Source of the DNA: Cupriavidus basilensis
Lineage (GTDB): Bacteria > Pseudomonadota > Gammaproteobacteria > Burkholderiales > Burkholderiaceae
Direction of reading: 5' to 3'
Length of the DNA: 64,000 nucleotides
Assembly: GCF_000876015.1 (NCBI RefSeq)
Contig: NZ_BBQM01000031.1
Span: forward strand, 51,672 to 115,671
The notes beneath the pieces were generated by a model. It saw only the letters and a program-made list of their open reading frames with translations. It had not been told where the DNA came from and ran no database searches. Numbering within the stretch: the stretch's first letter is position 1; each line of letters opens with the position of its first letter. This document shows positions 25,210 to 35,100 of this stretch, piece after piece. The position numbers and the translations under genes are program-made.

Positions 25210-25279
25210 GCGGTGGCCTCCGGTCTGGTTTGCGGGCGCGGCCCGCGCGCGACGGCGCGCGCGGGCCGCGCTGGTTCGC

Positions 25280-26509
25280 TCAAACGTCCTGCGAGATCGG
25301 CAGGTCCACGTCGCCCTTGATGTGCTTGACGGGGCCGTCCGCGCTCGGGCGGATGTCGAAGTCGAAGATCTGCGTGGGCAGCCACAGCGTGGCGCAGGCG
25401 TTGGGGATGTCCACCACGCCGCTGATGTGGCCCTGCACCGGCGCCGTGCCGAGGATGGAGTAGGCCTGCGCGGGCGAGTAGCCGAACTTGGTCATGTACT
25501 CGATGGCGTTGAGGCAGGCCTGGCGGTAGGCCACGTGCACGTCGAGGTAGTGCTGCTGGCCGGCCTCGTCCACCGAGATGCCTTCGAAGATCAGGTAGTC
25601 GTTGTAGTGCGGCGTGATCGGGCTGGGCTTGAAGATCGGGTTCTTGATGCCGTACTTGGCCATGCCGCCCTTGATCAGCGACACGCGCATGTGCACCCAG
25701 CCGGCCATCTCGATGGCGCCGCAGAAGGTGATTTCGCCGTCGCCCTGCGAGAAGTGCAGGTCGCCCACCGACAGGCCGGCGCCGTCCACGTAGACCGGGA
25801 AGTACACCTTGGCGCCGCGCGACAGGTCCTTGATGTCGCAGTTGCCGCCGTGCTCGCGCGGCGGCACGGTGCGCGCGCCGTGCGCGGCGGCCTGGTCGCG
25901 CGCGTCGCCCTGCAGGCGGCCCATGTGCGCGGTGGCGGCGAAGGGCGGGTTGGCCAGCGGCGGCACGCGCGCCGGCTCGGTGGCGATGAAGTCCAGCTCG
26001 CGCTTGTTCCAGGTCTCCAGCATGGCCTTGTCGGGCAGGCAGCCGATCAGGCCCGGGTGGATCAGCCCGGCGAAGTTGACGCCCGGGATGTGGCGCGACG
26101 AGGTGTAGAGGCCGTGGAAATCCCAGATCGATTTCTGCGCGAGCGGGAAGCGGTCGGTCAGGAAGCCGCCGCCGTTCTGCTTCGAGAAGAAGCCGTTGAA
26201 GCCCCACTGGCTTTCCGCCTTGGCGCCGATGTCGAGCAGGTCCACCACCAGCAGGTCGCCGGGCTCGGCGCCTTCCACGCCGACCGGGCCGGACAGGAAG
26301 TGCACGATCGACAGGTCGATGTCGCGCACGTCGTCGGCCGAGTCGTTGTTCTTGATGAAGCCGCCGGTCCAGTCGTAGGTCTCCAGGATGAAATCGTCGC
26401 CGGGCTTGACCCAGCAGGCCATCGGGATGTCCGGGTGCCAGCGGTTGTGGACGTCGGGGTTCTCGTACGGGGATTGGGTCAGGTCGACCTTGATCAGGGT
26501 GTCCGTCAT
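25280..26509 (-). CDS. fmdA: Formamidase (acetamidase/formamidase family)
   Basis: This 409-residue enzyme hydrolyses formamide, and probably other short amides, to ammonia and the acid. It aligns along its length with the FmdA family: KVDLTQSPYENPDVHNRWHP at the N-terminus, the segment GIPGVNFAG-like HIPGVNFAGLIHPGLIG, GGNCDIKDLSRGAKVYFPV, and GDLHFSQGDGE, where the conserved acidic residues bind metal. Length equals that of family members. It follows urtE by 56 bases on the same strand. The pairing of a formamidase with a complete UrtABCDE-like transporter matches the fmd operon of methylotrophs, so amide uptake and hydrolysis are likely coupled. Confidence 0.95.
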   Translation of the reverse strand: MTDTLIKVDLTQSPYENPDVHNRWHPDIPMACWVKPGDDFILETYDWTGGFIKNNDSADDVRDIDLSIVHFLSGPVGVEGAEPGDLLVVDLLDIGAKAESQWGFNGFFSKQNGGGFLTDRFPLAQKSIWDFHGLYTSSRHIPGVNFAGLIHPGLIGCLPDKAMLETWNKRELDFIATEPARVPPLANPPFAATAHMGRLQGDARDQAAAHGARTVPPREHGGNCDIKDLSRGAKVYFPVYVDGAGLSVGDLHFSQGDGEITFCGAIEMAGWVHMRVSLIKGGMAKYGIKNPIFKPSPITPHYNDYLIFEGISVDEAGQQHYLDVHVAYRQACLNAIEYMTKFGYSPAQAYSILGTAPVQGHISGVVDIPNACATLWLPTQIFDFDIRPSADGPVKHIKGDVDLPISQDV

Positions 26510-26565
26510 GACATGCCTCCAGTGTTGGCGTGAGGGGATGGGGTCGGAAAGCGTAGGAAAGGTGT

Positions 26566-27255
26566 CTACACCGACAGCAGCTGCCGGATGTGCTCGACGT
26601 CGGTGCTGTCGCGCTGGGTCTCGTGCACGAAGCGCCCGCCTTCGATCACCAGCAGGCGGTCGGCCACGTCGAGCGCGAAGCTGAGCACCTGCTCGGAGAA
26701 GACGATGGTGATGTCGCGCGTGCGGCGGATCTCCAGCAGCGCGCGCGCGATGTCCTTGATGATGGAAGGCTGGATGCCCTCGGTGGGCTCGTCGAGCAGC
26801 AGCACCTTGGGGTTGGCCACCAGCGCGCGCGCGATGGCGAGCTGCTGCTGCTGGCCGCCGGACAGGTTGCCGCCCTTGCGCCGGCGCATGTCGAACAGCA
26901 CCGGGAACATGGCGAAGATCTCCTCGGGGATGCGGCGCGTCCTGCCCTGCTCCATGCCGGTGAGGATGTTCTCCTCCACGGTCAGGTGCGAGAAGATCAT
27001 GCGCCCCTGCGGCACGTAGGCCAGGCCGGCGCGCACGCGGCGGTAGCTTTCGTCGTTGGCCACGTCGCGGCCGTCCACGCAGACCTGCCCCGAGCGCACC
27101 GGCAGCATGCCGATCATGGCCTTGAACAGCGTGGTCTTGCCCATGCCGTTGCGGCCCATGATGGCCACCGTCTCGCCCTGCGCGGCGGCGAACGACACGC
27201 CGTGCAGCGCCTCGCTCTGGCCGTAGTTCACGACCACGTTGTCGACTGTGAGCAT
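26566..27255 (-). CDS. urtE: Urea/short-amide ABC transporter ATPase UrtE (FmdF-like)
   Basis: This 229-residue ATPase starts at the ATG at 27255 behind GGAGG. It shows Walker A GRNGMGKTT, the signature LSGGQQQQ, Walker B LLLDEPTEGIQPSI and the switch region VFSEQ, all as in UrtE. The EGIQPSI segment is a good marker of this subfamily against LivF. It powers import together with UrtD. It lies 29 bases after urtD and 56 before fmdA in one minus-strand unit. Confidence 0.92.
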   Translation of the reverse strand: MLTVDNVVVNYGQSEALHGVSFAAAQGETVAIMGRNGMGKTTLFKAMIGMLPVRSGQVCVDGRDVANDESYRRVRAGLAYVPQGRMIFSHLTVEENILTGMEQGRTRRIPEEIFAMFPVLFDMRRRKGGNLSGGQQQQLAIARALVANPKVLLLDEPTEGIQPSIIKDIARALLEIRRTRDITIVFSEQVLSFALDVADRLLVIEGGRFVHETQRDSTDVEHIRQLLSV

Positions 27256-27284
27256 GCTGGTTTCCTCCGGTAAAGTGGCCAGCA

Positions 27285-28028
<744 letters not shown>

Positions 28029-28044
28029 GGCGTCTTCCTCGCGT

Positions 28045-29250
28045 TCAGGCGCGCTGCCGCGCGCCGGCTTCGGTGGTCCCGGCGTCGCCGGCGGTGGCCG
28101 CCGGCGCGCTGGCGGGGGCGGCGGCGTGGTCGCGGCGCGCCATGTACTTGCGGTAGAGGCCGGCCAGCCCGTCGGGGAAGGCCACCACCACGCCGATGAA
28201 CAGCGCCGCCATCAGGAACAGCCACAGGTCCGGGAAACTTTCGGAGAAATACGTTTTGCCGAAGTTGACCAGCAGCGTGCCCCACACCGCGCCCACCAGG
28301 CTCATGCGCCCGCCCACCGCGGCGAAGATCACCATCTCGATGGACGGCACGATGCCGACGAACGACGGCGACATGAAGCCCACCTGCAGCGTGAACAGCG
28401 CGCCGCCCACCGCCGACAGCGCCGCGGCCAGGCAGAACACGAAGACCTTGAACATGGCCACGTCGTAGCCGGAGAAGCGCACGCGGTCTTCCTTGTCGCG
28501 CATGGCCAGCAGCAGCACGCCGAGCTTGCTGCGCTGGATCCAGCGGCACAGCGCGATGGCGCCGAACAGCAGCGCCACGTTGGCGAAGTACAGCGCCACC
28601 TTGGCGCCGTCGCCGCGGATGTCCCAGCCCAGCATGGTCTTGAGGTCGGTGATGCCGTTGACGCCGCCGGTGTAGCCCTGCTGGCCGATGATCAGCACCG
28701 ACAGGATCAGCGCCACGGCCTGCGTGATGATGGCGAAGTAGACCCCGCCCACGCGCCGGCGGAACATGGCGAAGCTCACCACGAAGGCCAGCGCCACCGG
28801 CACCGCGATCACGCCGGCCAGCGCGAACGGCAGGTGGCGGAACGGCTCCCACCACCACGGCAGCGCGGTGATCTGGTTCCAGTCCATGAAGTCGGGGATG
28901 CCGGGCGTGGACTGGATCGCGGTGCTCTTGGGGTCGGACGCCTCGAGCTTGAGGAACATCGCCATCGCATAGCCGCCGAGGCCGAAGAACACGCCCTGGC
29001 CGAGGCTGAGCACGCCGCCGTAGCCCCACAGCATGACCAGCCCGACGGCGACGAAGGCGTAGCTGAGGTACTTGCCGACCAGGTTGAGGCGGAACACGTC
29101 GAGCGCCAGCGGCATGATGACCACCAGCACCAGCGCCAGCAGCAGGTAGCCCGAGAGCTCGCTGCGCAGCAGGCGCAGCGGCAGGGACGGGCGGCGCGGC
29201 GCCGGCGCGGCGGCGGAGGACGGAGAAGAGGAAGGGGCGGAGGGAGACAT
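28045..29250 (-). CDS. urtC: Urea/short-amide ABC transporter permease UrtC
   Basis: This 401-residue inner-membrane permease starts at the ATG at 29250, six bases after AGGAG; the GTG three bases upstream is the alternative. About ten membrane segments are visible between residues 35 and 365. The UrtC signatures WGYGGVLSLGQGVFFGLGGY and GGVYFAIITQAVALILSVL are present. The N- and C-terminal tails are Ala/Pro-rich. It would form the channel with UrtB. Confidence 0.93.
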   Translation of the reverse strand: MSPSAPSSSPSSAAAPAPRRPSLPLRLLRSELSGYLLLALVLVVIMPLALDVFRLNLVGKYLSYAFVAVGLVMLWGYGGVLSLGQGVFFGLGGYAMAMFLKLEASDPKSTAIQSTPGIPDFMDWNQITALPWWWEPFRHLPFALAGVIAVPVALAFVVSFAMFRRRVGGVYFAIITQAVALILSVLIIGQQGYTGGVNGITDLKTMLGWDIRGDGAKVALYFANVALLFGAIALCRWIQRSKLGVLLLAMRDKEDRVRFSGYDVAMFKVFVFCLAAALSAVGGALFTLQVGFMSPSFVGIVPSIEMVIFAAVGGRMSLVGAVWGTLLVNFGKTYFSESFPDLWLFLMAALFIGVVVAFPDGLAGLYRKYMARRDHAAAPASAPAATAGDAGTTEAGARQRA

Positions 29251-29311
29251 CACAAGCTCCTGGGGCGGTCCGGTTCGAGTCGGTGCGGTTCGGTGGAAGG
29301 GCGGTGGTGCG

Positions 29312-30226
29312 TCAGCGCCGCACCGCCGGCGCGAACAGGCCTTGCGGGCGGATCATCAGGATGGTCACGATCAGCAGCAGCGTCAGCACGCGCGCCATCG
29401 AGCCGGTCAGGAAGAACTCGCTGATCGACTGCGCCTGCGCGATGCCGAAGGCCGAGGCCACGGTGCCGAGCAGGCTGGCCGCGCCGCCGAAGGTCACCAC
29501 CAGGAACGAGTCGACGATGTACAGCGAGCCGCTGGTGGGCCCGGTCGAGCCGATCGTGGTGAAGGCCGCGCCGGCCACGCCGGCGATGCCGCAGCCGATG
29601 GCGAAGGTCAGGCGGTCGGTGCGGCGCGTGTTGATGCCGGCGGCGTTGGCCATCGGCCGGTTCAGCGTGGTGGCGCGCACGCGCAGCCCCCAGCGCGAGC
29701 GGTACAGCGCCAGCCACACCATGCCGGTGACGAACAGCGTGAGCGCCATCACGAACAGGCCGTTGATGGGAATGTCGAGGCCCGCGGCCGGCGCCCACGA
29801 GCCCATCAGCCACTCCGGCAGCGTGGGGCTGACCTCCTTGGGGCCGAAGGTGGAGCGGAAGGTCTGCTGCATGCCCAGCGACAGGCCCCAGGTGGCCAGC
29901 AGCGTGTCGAGCGGGCGGCGGTAGAGATGGCGGATCAGCGCCCACTCGGCCACCCAGCCCGCGCAGAACGCCAGCACGAAGGCCGCGCCGATCGCCAGCG
30001 GGAAATAGAACGGCATCCACGACGGCGCCAGGCGCTCGGTCAGCGTGGAAGCGAGGAAGATGGTGTAGGCGCCGATCGTCATGAACTCGCCGTGGGCCAT
30101 GTTGATCACGCCCATCTGCCCGAAGATGATGGCCAGGCCCAGCGCCATCAGCAGCAGCACCGAGAACAGGCTCAGGCCGGCAAAGCCCTGCATCAGGCCG
30201 ATGTTCAGCATGTCGGTTAGATTCAT
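29312..30226 (-). CDS. urtB: Urea/short-amide ABC transporter permease UrtB
   Basis: This 304-residue permease starts at the ATG at 30226 (MNLTDMLNIGLMQGFAGLSL). The motif GQMGVINMAHGEFMTIGAY is the UrtB/LivH fingerprint, and the coupling loop reads TTLNRPMANAAGINTRRTDR, as in UrtB. It lacks the long N-terminal extension of some UrtB proteins. It lies 62 bases upstream of urtC and is separated from urtA by an unusual 438-base repeat-bearing gap. Confidence 0.93.
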   Translation of the reverse strand: MNLTDMLNIGLMQGFAGLSLFSVLLLMALGLAIIFGQMGVINMAHGEFMTIGAYTIFLASTLTERLAPSWMPFYFPLAIGAAFVLAFCAGWVAEWALIRHLYRRPLDTLLATWGLSLGMQQTFRSTFGPKEVSPTLPEWLMGSWAPAAGLDIPINGLFVMALTLFVTGMVWLALYRSRWGLRVRATTLNRPMANAAGINTRRTDRLTFAIGCGIAGVAGAAFTTIGSTGPTSGSLYIVDSFLVVTFGGAASLLGTVASAFGIAQAQSISEFFLTGSMARVLTLLLIVTILMIRPQGLFAPAVRR

Positions 30227-30297
30227 GTCGCGCTCGCCAAGGAAAGAATGCAGAGAAGACGCCGGACGAAGGCGTCGGTTATCGGTTTTCGGGGCGC

Positions 30298-30393
30298 AGA
30301 ACAAGCGAAGCCGATGGTCTTGTCCCGCGCGGCGGCATTGGCCGGCCTCCGCCCTCTCCCCCGGCCCCTCTCCCGCGGGCGGGAGAGGGGAGA
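30298..30393 (+). repeat. Extragenic hairpin repeat, copy A
   Basis: This is a unit of about 95 bases ending in CCCTCTCCCCCGGCCCCT and a perfect 12-bp hairpin CCCCTCTCCCGC / GCGGGAGAGGGG. Copy C lies exactly 261 bases downstream. Such elements are common extragenic repeats in GC-rich proteobacteria. It sits in the urtA-urtB gap, which holds no gene. Confidence 0.8.
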
Positions 30394-30464
30394 ACCCCCC
30401 CCCGGGGCGATCGACGAAGCCCGCGAACGGGCCCACACCGCGAGAGCTGGCCCAGGCAAGGTGT

Positions 30465-30512
30465 CCCCCCTCTCCCCTCACGGGGAGAGGGCCGGGGAGA
30501 GGGGCGGTTTAG
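30465..30512 (-). repeat. Extragenic hairpin repeat, inverted copy B
   Basis: CCCTCTCCCC-tcac-GGGGAGAGGG followed by GCCGGGGAGAGGGG is the same motif as copies A and C in the opposite orientation and shorter. The stem is 10 bp. Confidence 0.7.
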
Positions 30513-30558
30513 CCAGGAGCCACATCAAGCGGGGCCAGCGGTGTTGTCCAGCGCAGAG

Positions 30559-30654
30559 GCGAGAAACGAAGCCGCCGGTTTTTTCCAGCACGGCGGCATT
30601 CGCCAGCGCCGGCCCTCTCCCCCGGCCCCTCTCCCGCAAGCGGGAGAGGGGAGC
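30559..30654 (+). repeat. Extragenic hairpin repeat, copy C
   Basis: This is the second direct copy, matching A from CGAAGCCG to GGGAGAGGGGAG with a few substitutions. Its hairpin loop reads AA where copy A has GG, so the stem itself is conserved (CCCCTCTCCCGC / GCGGGAGAGGGG). It ends ten bases before the urtA stop codon on the minus strand. Confidence 0.8.
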
Positions 30655-30664
30655 CAACCAGGCT

Positions 30665-31969
30665 TTACTGATACCCCTTCGGAAACGGATTCGGCGGGAT
30701 CAGCTGCGGCGACTCGGCCACCACCTTGAACTGTCCGTCGAGCTGGGCCAGGCCCACGCGCGTCTTGCTCCACAGGTGGTGGTTGGGGTCGACCTTGACG
30801 AAGCCTTCCGGCGCGGTCTTCAGCTCGATGCCGGGCGAGGCGGCCACCACCTTGTCGATGTCGAAGCTGCCGGCCTTCTCCACCGCGGCCTTCCACAGCC
30901 ACGGGCCGAGGTAGGCGGCCTGGGTCACGTCGCCGATCACCGACTTGGCGCCGTACTTGGCCTTGAAGGCTTCCACGAAGGCCTTGTTGTTGGGGTTGTC
31001 GAGCGACTGGAAGTACTTCATGGCCGCGTAGAAGCCGGCGATGTTCTCGCCGCCGATGCCCAGCACTTCGTCCTCGGTGACGGAGATGGTCAGCAGGAAC
31101 TGCTTGTCGGCGGTGATGCCGGCGGCCTTGAGCTGCTTGTAGAAGGCCACGTTGGAGCCGCCCACCACGATGGCGTAGATGCAGTCCGGCTTGGCCACCT
31201 TGATCTTGTTGATGAGCGAGTTGAAGTTGGTGTGGCCCAGCGGGTAGTACTCCTCGCCCACCACCTTGAGCTTGAGGAAGTTCTCGATGTGCTTGCGCGC
31301 GATCTTGTTCGAGGTGCGCGGCCAGATGTAGTCCGAGCCGATCAGGAAGAAGCTCTTGGCGTTCTTCTGCTTGGCCGCCCAGTCCAGGCCCCAGATGATC
31401 TGCTGGGTGGCTTCCTGGCCGGTGTAGATGACGTTCTTGGACTGCTCCAGCCCTTCGTAGAAGGTCGGGTAGTAGAGCAGGCCGTTCTCCTTCTCGAAGA
31501 TCGGCAGCACGGCCTTGCGCGAGGCCGAGGTCCAGCAGCCGAACACGGCCGCCACGCGGTCGTTGACCAGCAGCTTCTTGGACTTCTCGGCGAAGGTCGG
31601 CCAGTCGGAGGCGCCGTCTTCCTTGATGACCTTGATCTTGCGCCCGAGGATGCCGCCGGCCGCGTTGATCTGGTCGATGGCGAGCTGCTCGGCCTGGATC
31701 GAGCCGGTCTCGGAGATGGCCATCGTGCCGGTGGCGGAATGGAGCTGGCCGACCGTGACCTCGGTATCGGTGACGGCCAGCTTGGTGGTGTTGGCCACCG
31801 CGGTGGGCACCGCCGCGCGCGCCTGCATGCTCAGGCCGGACAGGCCCGCCAGCGACAGCGCCGGCAGCGAGGCCAGGCCCTGCATCATGCGCCGGCGCTG
31901 CGGCGAGATGGTGGCGCCGTCTTCGGTTTGCTGCGGTGGGAGGGACCCGTTCTTTGCTTTGTCACGCAT
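30665..31969 (-). CDS. urtA: Urea/short-amide substrate-binding protein UrtA (FmdD-like)
   Basis: This 434-residue periplasmic binding protein starts at the ATG at 31969 behind AAGGAG. The N-terminus is long: RRR at about residues 25-27 precedes a hydrophobic stretch ending in ARA-AVPTA, a Tat-like or long Sec signal. The mature part is clearly UrtA/FmdD: ASDWPTFAEKSKKLL, VFGCWTSASRKAVLPIFEK, LLYYPTFYEGLEQSKNVIYT (20 residues) and GVWPRTSNKIA-like DYIWPRTSNKIA. It binds urea or a short-chain amide. It is the first gene of the urtABCDE-fmdAB unit and is divergent to the sensor kinase gene, with 217 bases between them. Confidence 0.95.
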   Translation of the reverse strand: MRDKAKNGSLPPQQTEDGATISPQRRRMMQGLASLPALSLAGLSGLSMQARAAVPTAVANTTKLAVTDTEVTVGQLHSATGTMAISETGSIQAEQLAIDQINAAGGILGRKIKVIKEDGASDWPTFAEKSKKLLVNDRVAAVFGCWTSASRKAVLPIFEKENGLLYYPTFYEGLEQSKNVIYTGQEATQQIIWGLDWAAKQKNAKSFFLIGSDYIWPRTSNKIARKHIENFLKLKVVGEEYYPLGHTNFNSLINKIKVAKPDCIYAIVVGGSNVAFYKQLKAAGITADKQFLLTISVTEDEVLGIGGENIAGFYAAMKYFQSLDNPNNKAFVEAFKAKYGAKSVIGDVTQAAYLGPWLWKAAVEKAGSFDIDKVVAASPGIELKTAPEGFVKVDPNHHLWSKTRVGLAQLDGQFKVVAESPQLIPPNPFPKGYQ

Positions 31970-32111
31970 GATCGACGCTCCTTGGAGGCGTGGTTGGATG
32001 GCGATGGAAGGCGGTGATTGACCCTGCGGCTGGATCATGGTGCAGCGCAACGCACGCTTCCATACGTCATTCGACGTACCCGCCTGCGCATGCTCGGCAG
32101 CGGCGCCGGCA

Positions 32112-32127
32112 CGGCACAGCTCTTGCA
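32112..32127 (+). promoter_or_regulatory. Putative sigma-54 promoter of the sensor kinase gene
   Basis: CGGCACAGCTCTTGCA matches the -24/-12 consensus YGGCACRNNNNTTGCW, with GG and GC exactly twelve bases apart. It points towards the kinase start 60 bases downstream. It implies RpoN and nitrogen-responsive activation of the kinase-regulator pair. I see no equally good site for the divergent urtA. Confidence 0.55.
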
Positions 32128-32186
32128 TCAGCGCAGCGCGGCCCACGCCCGGCCCGCGTCCGCACCGTCCGGAGTCATCCACCCTC

Positions 32187-35100
32187 ATGCCCACCGCCAG
32201 CCAGCCCGTACAGCGCATCAGCAAGATCCGGCGCGACTACAACCGCTGGGTTGCCGACGAGACCCTGGAGGACTACGCGCTGCGTTTTGCACCAAGGACG
32301 TTCCGCAAGTGGAGCGCCTTCCGCGTGGCCAATACCGCTTTTGGTGCAGTGGCCTTCCTGGCGCTCGAAGCCATCGGCGCGGCCATCACGCTCAGCTACG
32401 GCTTCACCAACGCGATGTGGGCCATCGGCGTGGTCAGCCTGGCGATCTTCCTGACCGGCCTGCCGATCTCCTACTACGCCGCCCGCCACGGCCTGGACAT
32501 GGACCTGCTGGCGCGCGGCGCCGGCTTCGGCTACCTGGGCTCGACCGTCACCTCGCTGATCTACGCCAGCTTCACCTTCATCTTCTTCGCGCTCGAGGCG
32601 GCCATCATGGCGCAGGCGTTCGAGCTGCTGTTCGGGCTGCCGCGCTCGTTCGGCTACCTGCTCTCGGCGCTGGTGGTGATCCCGCTGGTCACGCACGGCG
32701 TGACGCTGATCTCGCGCTTCCAGCTGTGGACGCAGCCGCTGTGGCTGCTGCTGCTGGCGCTGCCCTACGCGGCGATCGCGTGGCGCGAGCCGGGCCTGTA
32801 CGCCGACTTCCTCTCGTTCAACGGCCGCCTGGCCGAGGGCGACGGCTTCTCGTGGCATGCGTTCGGCGCCGCCGCCACCGTGACCGCCGCGCTGATCGCG
32901 CAGATCGGCGAGCAGGTCGACTTCCTGCGCTTCATGCCCGAGCTGACGCGGCGCAACCGGCTGCGCTGGTGGAGCGCGCTGATCGCCGCCGGCCCGGGCT
33001 GGATCCTGCTGGGCGCGGCCAAGATGGCGGGCGGCGCGTTCCTCGCGTTCGTGGCGCTGCAGGCCGAGGTGCCGATCTCGCACGCGCTCGAGCCCACGCA
33101 GATGTACCTGGCCGGCTTCGCGCGCGCGCTCGGCGGCGCCGGCCCGGCGTGGCTGGCGGTGGCGCTGACCGGGCTGTTCGTGCTGCTGTCGCAGACCAAG
33201 ATCAACATCACCAACGCCTACGCCGGCTCGCTGGCGTGGTCCAACGTGTTCGCGCGGCTCACGCACAGCCACCCGGGGCGCGTGGTGTGGCTGGGCTTCA
33301 ACGTGCTGATCGCGGTGATGCTGATGGCGATGGGCGTGTTCGAGGCGCTCGAGCAGGTGCTGGCGCTGTACGCGCACCTCGCGGTGGCGTGGGTCGGGGC
33401 CATCGTCGGCGACCTCGTCATCAGCAAGCCGCTGGGGCTGTCGCCGCGCACCATCGAGTTCCGCCGCGCCTACCTGTTCGACATCAACCCGGCCGGCTTC
33501 GGCGCCATGATGCTGGCCTCGGCGCTGTCGATGCTGGTGCACCTGGGCGCGTTCGGCGAGACCCTGCGGCCGGCCTCGATCGGCGTGGGGCTGGCGCTGG
33601 CCATCGCGTTCCCGCCGCTGATCGCGTTCGCCACCCACAGCCGCTACTACATCGCGCGCGTGCCAGTGGATTTCGGCCCGCGCCACAAGCGCGTGCGCTG
33701 CACGATCTGCCGCAACCCGTTCGAGGTGGAGGACGTGGCCGCGTGCCCGGCCTACCGCGGCCCGATCTGCTCGCTGTGCTGCACGCTCGACGCGCGCTGC
33801 GGCGACCGCTGCAAGCCCGGCGCCAGCGCGCAGGAGCAGATCGCCACGGCGCTGGCGCGCGTGCTGCCGGCCGGCACGCCGCCGGTGATGGCGCGCCGCA
33901 TCGGCCAGTTCTGCCTGGTGCTGGCGGGCATGGTGTTCGCGTTCGGCACGCTGCTGTGGCTGCTCTACACGCAGGAGCAGTTGTCCGGCTCGCTGTACGC
34001 GGCCATGCAGCCGCGCACCGGCCTGTTCGTCAAGATCTTCGCCGGGCTGCTGCTGTTCGCCGCGGTGGCGGCGTGGTGGCTGGTGCTGGCCAACGAGAGC
34101 CGCGCGGTGGCGCAGGAAGAGTCGGAGCGGCAGAACATGCTGCTGCAGAAGGAAATCGACGCGCACCGCCACACCGACGCGCTGCTGCAGGGCGCCAAGG
34201 AAGCCGCCGAGAAGGCCAACCTCGCCAAGAGCCGCTTCATCACCGGCATGAGCCACGAGATGCGCGCCGGCCTGAACTCCATCCTCGGCTACTCGCAGCT
34301 GCTGCTGCGCGCGCCGCAGCTGCCGGGCGCGCTGCGCGAGGACGTGCGCACCATCGGCCGCGCCGGCGAGCATCTCTCCAGCCTGGTCGACGGGCTGCTG
34401 GAGCTGTCGCGCATCGAGGCCGGCAAGCTGCGCCTGGCGCAGGAAGCGGTGGCGCTCGAAGGCCTGTTCGACGAGCTGGTGCGCATGTTCCGCCCGCTGG
34501 CCGCGGCGCGCGGGCTGGCGTTCCACTACCGCGTGGAGGGCGCGCTGCCCACGCACGTGCACGGCGACCCCAAGCGGCTGCGCCAGATCGTCATCAACCT
34601 GGTCAGCAACGCCATCAAGTTCACCGAGCAGGGCGCCGTCACGCTGTCGGTGCGGCACCAGCGCGAGCTGGCCACCATCGTGGTGAGCGACACCGGCCCC
34701 GGCATCGACGCGGCCGACCAGGCGCGCATCTTCGACCCGTTCGAGCGCGCCGGCGGCCACGACGACCGCGAGGGCATCGGCCTGGGGCTGGCCATCGTGC
34801 GGCTGCTGGCCGACCTGATGGGCGGCGAGATCCGCGTGCGCAGCGCGCCCGGCGCCGGCAGCGAGTTCGCGGTGCGGCTGTACCTGCCGGCGGTGACGGC
34901 GCCGCTGGCGCGCCGCGCCGCCGCGCCGGACAGCCCGCTGCCGGCCAACGCGCGCGTGCTGGTGGTGGACGACCGCGCCGCGCACCGCGCCGTGCTGCTC
35001 GGCTTCCTGGCGCCGCTCGGCCTGGCCGTGCGCGAGGCCGGCGAGGGCGCCGCGGTGCTGCCTGCGGTGCAGCGCTGGCAGCCGCAGCTGGTGCTGCTCG

